From assembly GCA_002328745.1 (NCBI GenBank), contig DCVQ01000035.1, forward strand, positions 100,802 through 140,829: a stretch of DNA of 40,028 nt. Reading direction: 5' to 3'. The DNA comes from Actinobacteria bacterium UBA2184. Lineage in GTDB: Bacteria; Actinomycetota; Coriobacteriia; Anaerosomatales; Anaerosomataceae. Position 1 is the first letter of the stretch; each line of letters begins with the position of its first letter. Under the pieces are notes generated by a model. It saw only the letters and a program-made list of their open reading frames with translations, was not told the DNA's origin and did no database searches. Both the position numbers and the translations under genes were made by a program. Positions 8,901-20,591 of the stretch are shown piece after piece.

Positions 8901-9436
8901 TTCTTGATGTGTCGCCTCTGAGCAGCGGCTCCACCCCCTTGCCGGCGGCCCCCTGCGGAACGTTGTCGTCAACGACGGGAACTCTCGACCCGCGGGATGA
9001 CTTGGGCCTAACAGCGCAATGGGGCATCGCGGGCAAGGGCGGCATCACCATGCCGTCCACTGGCAAGCTCACTGAGCGCCCGTACACCGACGATGAGCGC
9101 GCGGCCATCGCTGAGCACGCTGCCACCCTCGGCATGACGGGCGAGGAGGCGATCGAGCTCCTCGGCGAGACGTGCTTCGATGTGTACCTGAACGACGTCG
9201 CGTACTGGCGCTGTGTGCCGGCGAAAGTGTGGCGCTACACCATCGGCGGCTACCAGGTCATCAAGAAGTGGCTGTCGTACCGCGAGCGTGCGCTGCTCGG
9301 CCGCGACCTCAAGCCTGAGGAGGCGCGCTACGTCACCGAGATGGTGCGCCGGATCGCGGCGCTCGTGCTGATGCAACCCGAGCTCGACGCCAACTACGAG
9401 CGCGTGAAAGTCGACGTCTGGGAGTGGGGGGCGTGA
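5993..9436 (+). CDS. Single-chain restriction-modification enzyme (type ISP/IIG-like, no helicase)
   Basis: 1147 residues from GTG with GGGAGGAG upstream. The N-terminus has a PD-(D/E)xK-type nuclease pattern: Asp61 in IPDGG, E91-V-K93, then Q107 in a QxxRY helix. The methyltransferase core follows a YTP motif, with motif I DPCCGTG near residue 394 and motif IV NPPY near residue 530, the signature of an N6-adenine methyltransferase. The last 100 residues (about 1046-1147: CFDVYLNDVAYWRCVP, GGYQVIKKW, LSYRE) match the Type ISP C-terminal specificity domain. The helicase of true type ISP enzymes is missing, so this is a compact enzyme that should cut and methylate by itself. Bases 7680-9010 (target-recognition part) are visibly richer in A/T-ending codons than the flanks. 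It is coupled to the next gene by a GTGA overlap. Defence against phage is the expected role. Confidence 0.9.
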   Translation: MRDPVEVYFTTLRDIRTSGAGVAETSYYPAFQALLTSIGSGLKPKVTAIINLRNTGAGIPDGGLFTAQQLKGWEPGSDTLFGQIPGRGAIEVKSPAEDALATAEGEQVTRYVERYGLVLVTNLRDFVLVGRAASGTGTRVLETLRLSETEAGFWARVWEPHKYAEAASEGLTEFLQRVLLHNAPLSDPRDLAWFLASYARTARLRLEQKHELPALDALRSQLEDALGLKFEGERGDHFFRSTLVQTLFYGMFAAWVLWARDRDRTEEIPWESRFQWETATATLHVPMVYELFRQFADVRQLGALGISEVLEWAEEVLWRIDRAAFFEKFEEHHAVQYFYEPFLEAFDPQLRKELGVWYTPDEVVKYMVARVDWALREKLGIADGLADPSVVVLDPCCGTGAYLVQVLRTIDETLTAKGADALTRNDVKRAALERVIGFEIMPAPFVVAHLQMGILLAELGVPLKDADERAAIYLTNALTGWGDRATEPPKEKRGVEGQLHSTLLFPEFAEERDAADRIKREEKILVVIGNPPYNGYAGVAQDEEAELVAPYKTGLVEWGIKKNYLDDLYVRFMRLAERQIAERTGKGVVCYISNFSWLSDPSAVLLRRSLLESFDSIIVDSLNGDSRETGKRAPDGSPDPSIFSGASSAQGIQVGTAIATMIAGSNSPGGPSYRDLWGPAKRSQLLKEATEVPALREYARLEPDAENRYALRPFTSARAYNTWPSLADLAETPPSLGLNENRAGALVDTDRDALLDRMRTYLNGDVETSSLPHTLAGLTRSWARFDPAGTRKRLLEIGLDESRVIPFMAKPFDTQWAYAEPRFKLWNESRGRLLARTSPGTRSILARARAPRALDGAPVTVFTGVADQHALHKDAYLIPLELSVPSDSLLAADSGGPNLSAPALAYMRAHSMSADTASRIWTHVLAVAYSPAYQTENADAIRSDWPRIPMPADSQALVKSAALGEQIMLLLDVSPLSSGSTPLPAAPCGTLSSTTGTLDPRDDLGLTAQWGIAGKGGITMPSTGKLTERPYTDDERAAIAEHAATLGMTGEEAIELLGETCFDVYLNDVAYWRCVPAKVWRYTIGGYQVIKKWLSYRERALLGRDLKPEEARYVTEMVRRIAALVLMQPELDANYERVKVDVWEWGA

Positions 9437-10188
9437 AGCCCTACTTCATGCTCCTGGATGAGTCGGGCTCACTAAACGACAAGCGAGAGCGATTCTTCGC
9501 CCTCGGCTTGCTGCGTGTCCGGGAGACGCATCGGCTCACCGATGCCGTGTACAGGGTCAACCAGCGACTCATCTCGGACATGCGCTGGAGGCGTCATGAG
9601 TTCAAGTTCAACGACTTGCGGACCGAGACCCTACCGTACTACAAGCAGTTGGTGGACGTGCTGTTCGCCCAGCCTGAGTATCACCTCTGTGTCCTCGTCG
9701 TCGATAAGCACAACCCTACTGTGGATTGGCGGAGCAAGTTCGACACGGTGTGGGACGCGTACATCGTGTACTCGCGCATGCTGGTCACACACTGCATGGG
9801 CAGCGGTGATGCATCAATCGTCATCGCCGACTACCTCGGCAAGCCCACCGAGTCGAGTCGTTACTACGAACTCGAGGTAATGCGGCCTTTTCCGTGCTCC
9901 TTCGTGCCCGGCGAAGTCCTGAATGCGACTATGATCGACTCGAAAGCGGCACCACTGGTTCAGCTGGTAGATGTGCTCCTGGGCGCAGTCAGATACGACC
10001 ACCTGCGCAACCGTGAACCACTGGCGGCAACAAAGGCAGCGAAGATCGAGCTCTGCGATCACGTGAGGGGACGGCTCGGCTGGACTACCCTGCTGGGTGA
10101 TCGTGCGACTCCGGCCCCGACATGCTTTCGCGTGTGGGAGTTCCGGCCCAAGCGTCCTGCACAAAGAAAGAGCGAGCCATCGGGATAG
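9433..10188 (+). CDS. DUF3800 family protein, coupled to the R-M gene
   Basis: 251 residues if started at the GTG (9433) that overlaps the TGA of the restriction-modification gene (GTGA), with GGAG upstream; a GTG nine bases earlier would add three residues. The N-terminus MKPYFMLLDESGSLND, followed by FFALGLLRV, matches DUF3800 (PF12686), a family with an RNase-H-like fold and a conserved Asp-Glu-Ser. Further acidic residues (VVDKHN, VIADYLGKP, MIDSKAAPLVQLVDVLLGA) fit its proposed metal site. DUF3800 proteins often accompany restriction-modification and other defence genes, but their activity is not settled. Translational coupling here implies that it works with, or is dosed like, the enzyme before it. 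A nuclease role is an inference. Confidence 0.85.
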   Translation: MKPYFMLLDESGSLNDKRERFFALGLLRVRETHRLTDAVYRVNQRLISDMRWRRHEFKFNDLRTETLPYYKQLVDVLFAQPEYHLCVLVVDKHNPTVDWRSKFDTVWDAYIVYSRMLVTHCMGSGDASIVIADYLGKPTESSRYYELEVMRPFPCSFVPGEVLNATMIDSKAAPLVQLVDVLLGAVRYDHLRNREPLAATKAAKIELCDHVRGRLGWTTLLGDRATPAPTCFRVWEFRPKRPAQRKSEPSG

Positions 10189-10246
10189 CCCCAACGCTCG
10201 CAAGGACAGTGTACCCAAAGGGCGAGACATTGTACACCCCGTGTCA

Positions 10247-10321
10247 CTCGGCCAGACGAGCTTCGACGCGTACCTGAACGACGTCGCGTACTAGTGCTGC
10301 GTGCCTTCGGGGGTGTGGCTG
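10247..10321 (+). pseudogene. Decayed copy of the R-M enzyme's C-terminal domain
   Basis: These 75 bases align without gaps to 9161-9235 of the restriction-modification gene. Translated, LGQTSFDAYLNDVAY then a TAG stop then CCVPSGVW corresponds to LGETCFDVYLNDVAYWRCVPAKVW. The Trp codon TGG has become TAG and the flanks do not match. This is a fragment of a second, related type ISP enzyme or of a partial duplication, left behind after rearrangement. Confidence 0.85.
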
Positions 10322-10356
10322 CGCGCGCATCACTCCGAGGAGTCGAGCGGACGTCA

Positions 10357-10983
10357 TCATTCCTCGGCATGGTCACGCCAGTCCCATGGGCTTAAGCCAG
10401 AAACGACGATGCCGTCGCGGCACAGCGACTCCGCGAGGTTGGAGCTGGTATCCCGCAGCGCCGCGGCCTCTTCGCGCGTATAGGTCAGGGCGGAAAGCGA
10501 CGCGCCGAACCTGCTTCGGAACTCCGATGCGTGAGCCGCGATGGCGGATTCCAGCGCCGACTTCTTGTCAGAGCCATCGGCAACGAGCGCCACATCGACG
10601 TCACTGCCCGGGGTCTGATCGCCGCGAGCGTAGCTGCCGAAGAGAACCACCGAAATGGCCTCGTCCTGGAATGCCCAGGCGAGATCATCGAGGAGATCCT
10701 CCGGTACGTCGCGCTCGGCCTGGAAGAGCGGTTCGAGCATGTTCTCAACGTAGACACTCTCGCGATTCAGCCAGTGCACCGTCGCGCGGCCGACGGGAGT
10801 GCTGTGAACCACACCCATCGAGGCGAAGTCGGAGAGCACAGAGGCCGCCGCGACGTGAGACAGCTTGGCCCGTGCTGCGATCTGCGAGGCGTTCAGCGGG
10901 ACGCTGACGCCATTAAGCACGCGCAGCACGGCGATCCGGCTGCGGGACCCAAGGAGATCCTCGATGGTGTGGGTCGGTCTCAT
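10357..10983 (-). CDS. wHTH regulator fused to a MNT-type nucleotidyltransferase
   Basis: 208 residues. Residues 5-75 form a winged helix (IAVLRVLNG, then NASQIAARAKLSHVAAASVLSDF as the recognition region and a GRATVHWLN wing). Residues 105-190 form a minimal nucleotidyltransferase with GSYARGDQTPGSDVDVAL (G116, S117, D128, D130), the intact metal and nucleotide motif. MNT proteins usually pair with HEPN toxins, which they AMPylate; no HEPN gene is next to it here. The helix-turn-helix suggests that it represses its own promoter, and two 13-base repeats lie just upstream of the ATG. No Shine-Dalgarno sequence is evident and the ATG is close to the promoter, so the message may be leaderless. 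It points toward the defence genes, tail-to-tail with the decayed copy. Function beyond DNA and nucleotide binding is inferred. Confidence 0.85.
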   Translation of the reverse strand: MRPTHTIEDLLGSRSRIAVLRVLNGVSVPLNASQIAARAKLSHVAAASVLSDFASMGVVHSTPVGRATVHWLNRESVYVENMLEPLFQAERDVPEDLLDDLAWAFQDEAISVVLFGSYARGDQTPGSDVDVALVADGSDKKSALESAIAAHASEFRSRFGASLSALTYTREEAAALRDTSSNLAESLCRDGIVVSGLSPWDWRDHAEE

Positions 10984-10988
10984 GTATT

Positions 10989-11022
10989 GAAAGTAAATCT
11001 ATCGATATGGAAAGTCAATCTA
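10989..11022 (-). promoter_or_regulatory. AT-rich promoter/operator with two 13-base direct repeats
   Basis: On the plus strand GAAAGTAAATCTA (10989-11001) and GAAAGTCAATCTA (11010-11022) differ at one base and start 21 bases apart, i.e. two helical turns, so a dimer could sit on one face. On the minus strand this supplies TTGACT (-35) and, 17 bases on, TACTTT (a weak -10) just before the ATG of the wHTH gene. AT-rich within GC-rich surroundings. Autorepression is inferred. Confidence 0.6.
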
Positions 11023-11199
11023 ACAATGACAGTAGGCAGACTTTCACCGAGAGGGGTCGCTTCTCATCATAGGCGGGAGCCCAAGGCCGCGGCGGCTTTC
11101 GGCTCGAGTGCGGCCCGTCACTCCTTTGCGTGCGCCGTACCCTCGCGGCGTGCTACTCTATACCGCTTCTTCACATGACCCTTTGGAGACCCGAGCACT

Positions 11200-13008
<1,809 letters not shown>

Positions 13009-13028
13009 CGACGCCGGGGAATACAGCG

Positions 13029-13057
13029 GCGGCGCCTTCCCCCCTCGGAGGCGCCGC
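13029..13057 (+). terminator. Hairpin after typA
   Basis: GCGGCGCCT (13029-13037) pairs perfectly with AGGCGCCGC (13049-13057). No T-tract follows. Located 20 bases after the typA stop. Confidence 0.55.
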
Positions 13058-13079
13058 GCTACGGAGAATCTAGCACCCG

Positions 13080-13135
13080 AAATCCGCATGTGAACCCCCG
13101 CACACGAGGATTCTTGGCGGGCGGTGCGGATTTTT
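13080..13135 (+). terminator. Second, composite terminator with T-tail
   Basis: AAATCCGCA (13080-13088) pairs with TGCGGATTT (13125-13133); inside, CCCGC and GCGGG can form a second stem. ATTTTTGAC follows, giving a real T-tail on the plus strand. It lies between typA and the convergent sulP gene. Confidence 0.5.
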
Positions 13136-13190
13136 GACAAGCGGTGCGCCAGAGGGCTGATTCCGACGACGAGCGGAGCGTGGTCGGCGC

Positions 13191-14843
13191 TCAGGCGACG
13201 TCGGCGGTGTCGTCCGAGCGGACCGCGGCGATCGCATCGGCAAGCGCAGCGTCGGGCGGAACCGGCAGGTTCGCGCACGCGCCCGACCTGACGATCCTCT
13301 CTGCGACCTTGCTCCCGGCGCAGCACAGCGCCACGCGAACACCGCGCTTCTCGAGCCGCTCGACCGCCTCCTTGAGCGCGGCCAGCGCGGTGAGGTCGAT
13401 GAAGGGCACCCGCTCGAGGCTCACGATGATCGCAGCAGGCTCGGTGTGCGTGTGGATCAGCGCTGACTCGAACTGCTCTACGGCGCCGAAGAAGAACGGG
13501 CCGTCGATCCGATAGACGAGCACGCCCTCGGGGACCGGAACATCCGTGGACGCAGCAGCACCGACCTGTTCGGCATCGAGCAGGTTGATGCCAACGGCTG
13601 CCGTCATGCGTCGGAAGAAGTTGAGGAGCGCCAGGATGACGCCGACCTCGACGGCGATGACGAGGTCCGCGAACACGGTGAGCGCGAGCGTCACCCACAT
13701 CACGGCGACGTCGGAGCGCGGCGCGTTTTGCGCGGTGCGAACGACGCGACCCACATCGCTCATGTTGAAGGCCACCACGAACAGGATCGCCGCCAGCGTT
13801 GCGAGCGGCACGTCGCTGGCGAGCGGCGCGAGCGCGACGAGGACGAGCAGCACGGTCGCGACGTGCGCGATACCCGCGATCGGGCCGCGCCCGCCGTGGC
13901 GGATGTTAGTGGCCGTACGGGCGATGGCGCCGGTGGCGGCGAATCCGCCGAACAGCGACGCGCCGACGTTCGCGAGTCCCTGACCGACGAGCTCCTGGTT
14001 GGCGTCGTGGCGCGTGCCGATCATGCCGTCGGCCACCGTTGCCGAGAGCAGCGACTCGATAGCGCCGAGCAGCGCGATCGCGAACGCCGGGCGGACGAGG
14101 TCGGGCAGGTCGCCGAGCGAGATGCCCGGCAATGCGAACGAGGGCAGCCCGCGCGGCAGGCCGCCGAACGTGGAGCCGATCGTCGCGACCGACTCGGGCT
14201 GGACGATGCTGACGAAGAGCGTGCCGCCGATGAGCGCCACCAGCGGAGCCGGCACCTCTCCGAGCGCGGGCAGCTTCGGCCACAGCGCGATGAGCGCGAC
14301 GCTTGCGATCGCAAGCAGCGTGGTGGTGGGATCGAGCCCCGGCAGCGTGCCGATGATCGCGGCGACCTTCTCGTGGAAGTGGCCCGCACCAGGCTCGGCG
14401 ATGCCGAAGAAGTTGGGCCACTGTCCCACGAAGATGACGACCGCGATGCCGGCGGTGAAGCCGAGCACCACCGATTCGGGGATGTAGCGGATGACCGTGC
14501 CCAGGCGCGCGAGGCCGAAGACGACGAGGATCGCGCCGGCGAGCAGGGTGACGACCTGTAGGCCGCCGAGCCCGTACCGCGCCGTGATCCCGGCGAGAAG
14601 CACGGCGAACGCCCCGGTCGGGCCGGCGATCTGCACGCGGGTTCCACCAAGGAGCGTGACGATGAGCCCGGCGATGACGGCCGTGTAGAGGCCCTGCTCG
14701 GGCTTCGCCCCGGCAGCGATCGCGAACGCCATCGCCAGCGGGATCGCCACCACGCCGACGACGACCCCGGCGCCGATATCCGGCAGCCAGCGGTCCTTCG
14801 CGAGCAGACCCGCACGCCAGGCTTCGGTGATCGCAGGCTTCAT
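13191..14843 (-). CDS. SulP family anion transporter with STAS domain
   Basis: 550 residues from the ATG at 14841-14843 (GAAGGTG upstream); a longer GTG start at 14879 is possible but lacks support. Residues 1-420 contain 10-14 hydrophobic segments with the SulP pattern GLYTAVIAGLIVTLLGG followed by QIAGPTGAFAVLLAG. The C-terminus (about 440-550) is a STAS domain with VPFIDLTALAAL as the conserved Asp-x-Thr loop. SulP carriers move sulfate, bicarbonate or related anions, with or without proton or sodium coupling. Substrate cannot be told from the sequence and there is no carbonic anhydrase or sulfur gene next to it. Likely a single-gene unit. Confidence 0.93.
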   Translation of the reverse strand: MKPAITEAWRAGLLAKDRWLPDIGAGVVVGVVAIPLAMAFAIAAGAKPEQGLYTAVIAGLIVTLLGGTRVQIAGPTGAFAVLLAGITARYGLGGLQVVTLLAGAILVVFGLARLGTVIRYIPESVVLGFTAGIAVVIFVGQWPNFFGIAEPGAGHFHEKVAAIIGTLPGLDPTTTLLAIASVALIALWPKLPALGEVPAPLVALIGGTLFVSIVQPESVATIGSTFGGLPRGLPSFALPGISLGDLPDLVRPAFAIALLGAIESLLSATVADGMIGTRHDANQELVGQGLANVGASLFGGFAATGAIARTATNIRHGGRGPIAGIAHVATVLLVLVALAPLASDVPLATLAAILFVVAFNMSDVGRVVRTAQNAPRSDVAVMWVTLALTVFADLVIAVEVGVILALLNFFRRMTAAVGINLLDAEQVGAAASTDVPVPEGVLVYRIDGPFFFGAVEQFESALIHTHTEPAAIIVSLERVPFIDLTALAALKEAVERLEKRGVRVALCCAGSKVAERIVRSGACANLPVPPDAALADAIAAVRSDDTADVA

Positions 14844-15023
14844 GCCGCACCTTCGGTAGGAGGGGAGTCGACGGCACACAACGTTAGCAGAGCGACCGCC
14901 CTGTGTGCGTTACGGAGAGTTGACGCATCACCGGCGCGGCGTACGCGGCCTTCGGGGTGCGACGAGACGCTAGAACACGAGCGAGAAGGTCGCGATCCCC
15001 TCTCTCATCCGGCAGTCTTTCTG

Positions 15024-15431
15024 CTACCGCACCCGACCCCCCGAGTACTCTGTGCGTCGCACGCGCATCGCCGACCAGTCATCGTCGAGGGCGACCTGGG
15101 CGACGAAGCGCACGATCGGGCCGTCGAACAGGGGCCATGCGGTGTCCCTGTTCACGTCGGCGGAGTACTTCTTGGACGACTGCTTGGGATACGCGACCCA
15201 CAAGACGCCGTCGCCTTCGATCAGCCGGTCGGCCTGCGATGCCAGCGCGGCGGTCTCGGCGAGGCTCCGCACGAACACGATCGCCCAGGGATACGCGCCC
15301 GCAGGGGCGCGATCGACCGTCGAACCTCCGGCAGCGAGAGCGACCGTGAGGCTCTCGAGTTCCGGCGGCACGTTCGCCACGAGCACGCGCTCCTGCCCCG
15401 CATAGCGGAGCTTCTTGAGCAGAGTATCCAA
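15024..15431 (-). CDS. DUF3052-like small protein
   Basis: About 135 residues from the TTG at 15429-15431, which follows GGGGGCTCCCG; the open frame extends to 15524 but those first codons look non-coding, so the start is uncertain. The pattern LDTLLKKLRYAGQERVLVAN, then a WAIVFV strand and DGVLWVAYPKQSSKKY, matches the DUF3052 style: a small Rossmann-like alpha/beta fold in which a LWVAYPK strand is typical. No enzymatic residues stand out and the family has no firm function. It has no signal peptide. A TACTAT -10-like element at 15464-15469 (minus strand) could serve it. It is divergent from the small helical protein on the right. Confidence 0.7.
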   Translation of the reverse strand: MDTLLKKLRYAGQERVLVANVPPELESLTVALAAGGSTVDRAPAGAYPWAIVFVRSLAETAALASQADRLIEGDGVLWVAYPKQSSKKYSADVNRDTAWPLFDGPIVRFVAQVALDDDWSAMRVRRTEYSGGRVR

Positions 15432-15559
15432 CGGGAGCCCCCAAGTATGCAGTCCGCGAACAGGATAGTACGCGGCAGGGCCCTCGGGAACGCCCTGATT
15501 CGGGAATCCGACGAATGGACACAACTAGGTGTACGGACCGCTTGCCGAAGGGAGCATCT

Positions 15560-15742
15560 GTGGACGACTTCGTGAAGCAGCTCATGGACAAGACGGGCAT
15601 CGACGAGAAGACCGCCGACAAGGTCATCGACTTCATCAAGGACCACCTCGATGACGTGCTCGGCATGTTCACCAAGGAAGGAAGCGCGCTCGACTCGGTC
15701 GGCGACGCGCTCGGCGGGCTGCTCGGCGGAAAGAAGAAATGA
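15560..15742 (+). CDS. Small helical protein, function unknown
   Basis: 60 residues starting at GTG (15560), with AAGGGAG seven bases upstream; the frame is open back to 15515 but the ribosome-binding site fixes this start. MDDFVKQLMDKTGIDEKTADKV is followed by amphipathic helices and a glycine-rich tail GGLLGGKKK. Short helical proteins of this style (DUF2267/DUF2780-like) are common in actinobacteria, usually of unknown function. The stop is 4 bases before the next GTG, so the two genes are probably translated from one message. Confidence 0.7.
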   Translation: MDDFVKQLMDKTGIDEKTADKVIDFIKDHLDDVLGMFTKEGSALDSVGDALGGLLGGKKK

Positions 15743-15746
15743 CGGC

Positions 15747-16388
15747 GTGAGGCTCGACACCGGTTTCCGCCCGTCGCGGAACGGGTTCGGGTTCGCGAAT
15801 GCGTGGCACGATGCGATACTCGGCATCGTGGCCTCGCGCGGCCGGTGCGGCGGGATGGTCTTCGCGGCGCTCGATCACTTCATCGGCGAGACAACGCTCG
15901 AGCCGGAAGCGGTCGCCCGCGACCTCCCGCCGCACCGCTCGCCTCTCGAGCGCTTCATCTGGCGCAGGCAGGTCGACAGCGTGGTCATCCATGCGGGCGC
16001 CAATCTCGCGCGGTTCGCCGCGCTCACCTACCTGCCCGCGACCGGACCCGGCGGGATCGCTTCGGCCACCCGCCGCGAGCTGCTTCCCCTGTTCGACTGC
16101 CTGCGCGCGGGGGTGCCTGCTCCGCTCGGCATGGTCAGCGGCATCAGTCTGCGCCACCTGGTGCGCAACCATCAGGTTCTTGCGTACGCGGCCGAGTTCG
16201 GCGACTCTTCCGTCACGGTCGAGATCTACGACCCGAACCACCCGATGCGCGACGACGTGGTGCTCTTCGTCGATCTCGGTGGCGACGCCACCGTGATCGA
16301 GACGGTGGGAGCCAAGCGCGTCGCGTGGCGCGGATTCTTCGTCGAACGATACTCGCCGGTCACGCCCCCGGCCGGATGCGTCGGGTAG
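15747..16388 (+). CDS. Papain-fold-like protein, possible cysteine peptidase
   Basis: 213 residues from GTG (15747), four bases after the preceding stop; a longer frame upstream overlaps that gene and is unlikely. Near the N-terminus GRCGGMVFAALDHF resembles the catalytic Cys helix of papain-like proteins. Later NHQVLAYAAEF supplies a His and IYDPNHPMRDD an Asn/Asp, so a Cys-His-Asn site is possible. I recall similar actinobacterial hypothetical proteins of this shape. There is no signal peptide, so it would act in the cytoplasm. Coupled to the small helical protein, which could be a partner or inhibitor. Peptidase activity is inferred from the motif order only. Confidence 0.7.
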   Translation: MRLDTGFRPSRNGFGFANAWHDAILGIVASRGRCGGMVFAALDHFIGETTLEPEAVARDLPPHRSPLERFIWRRQVDSVVIHAGANLARFAALTYLPATGPGGIASATRRELLPLFDCLRAGVPAPLGMVSGISLRHLVRNHQVLAYAAEFGDSSVTVEIYDPNHPMRDDVVLFVDLGGDATVIETVGAKRVAWRGFFVERYSPVTPPAGCVG

Positions 16389-16471
16389 GCGGCCGGATAG
16401 CGCGTATCGTGCATGCCCCATGGGATAGAATGCGTTCAAATGCATGTGCCGACGGGTGGGAAGGCATCTTC

Positions 16472-17239
16472 ATGGAGCCGGTGAGCATCATCCCGTGTCT
16501 CGATATGAAGGACGGTCGCGTCGTGAAAGGCGTGAACTTCGTCGACCTTCGCGATGCGGGGGACCCGGTGGAGAACGCGTCGTTCTATCAGGCCGCAGGC
16601 GCCGACGAGGTGGCCATGCTCGACATCGCCGCGACGGTCGAGGGCCGTAAGACACGCCTGGCATGGGCGCGGGCAGTGGTCGGGGCGCTCGGCGACGTTC
16701 CGCTCACGGTCGGCGGCGGCGTCGACGATCTGTCCGACATCGACGCGCTGCTCGAGATGGGCGTCTCCAGGGTGTCCATGAACAGCGCAGCTGTGGCGCG
16801 GCCGGAGCTCGTCCGCGAGGCGGCCGAGCGCTTCGGCTCCGGGCGCATCGTGGTCGCCATCGACGGCCGGCGCAACGGGGAGATGCCCTCGGGTTTCGAG
16901 GTGGTCGTGAGCGGCGGGCAGAAGCGCACGGGCATCGACTGCGTCGAATGGGCGACCCGCTGCGAGGGTCTTGGAGCGGGAACGCTGCTGCCGACGAGCA
17001 TGGACGGCGACGGAACGCTCGCGGGCTACGACATCCCCTTCACGCGCGCCATCGCCGACGCGGTCTCGTTGCCGGTCGTCGCTTCCGGCGGCGCAGGCAC
17101 GCTCGAGCACTTCTACGAGGGCGTGAAGGAGGGCCACGCGACCGCGCTGCTGGCCGCCTCGGTGTTCCACTTCCGCACATACACGATCGAGCAGGTGAAG
17201 GACTACCTGGCCAGCCGGGGGATCCCGGTACGCCTGTAG
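16472..17239 (+). CDS. hisF: Imidazole glycerol phosphate synthase, cyclase subunit HisF
   Basis: 255 residues, the normal HisF length. It closes the imidazole ring in histidine synthesis, using ammonia from HisH and making the AICAR by-product that feeds purine synthesis. Motifs: IIPCLDMKDGRVVKGVNF with the first catalytic Asp, VVAIDGRR with the second, LTVGGGV and TSMDGDGT as phosphate-binding loops, and VVASGGAG. The tail VFHFRTYTIEQVKDYL is HisF-like. It is HisF rather than HisA because of the CLD start and TSMD loop. The ATG has GGGAAGG about 10 bases upstream. No other his gene is adjacent. A TAGAAT element lies at 16426-16431. It is 49 bases before carB and may share its message. Confidence 0.95.
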   Translation: MEPVSIIPCLDMKDGRVVKGVNFVDLRDAGDPVENASFYQAAGADEVAMLDIAATVEGRKTRLAWARAVVGALGDVPLTVGGGVDDLSDIDALLEMGVSRVSMNSAAVARPELVREAAERFGSGRIVVAIDGRRNGEMPSGFEVVVSGGQKRTGIDCVEWATRCEGLGAGTLLPTSMDGDGTLAGYDIPFTRAIADAVSLPVVASGGAGTLEHFYEGVKEGHATALLAASVFHFRTYTIEQVKDYLASRGIPVRL

Positions 17240-17288
17240 CAGCCACGTCCGTTCGGCGATCATCGCACCGACACGAGAGGGAGCACGC

Positions 17289-20540
<3,252 letters not shown>

Positions 20541-20565
20541 GGGCCCGGCCGTTGCGGCCGGGCCC
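20541..20565 (+). terminator. Strong GC hairpin after carB
   Basis: GGGCCCGGCC (20541-20550) pairs perfectly with GGCCGGGCCC (20556-20565), loop GTTGC, starting immediately after the TAA. No T-run follows. It may also end the minus-strand lipoprotein gene. Confidence 0.75.
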
Positions 20566-20591
20566 CGTCGGGTCGTGCGTTCAGCGTGGTG

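Noticed and set aside
16472..17239. hisA instead of hisF
   Set aside because: CLDMKDGRVVKG, TSMDGDGT and VASGGAG are HisF features.
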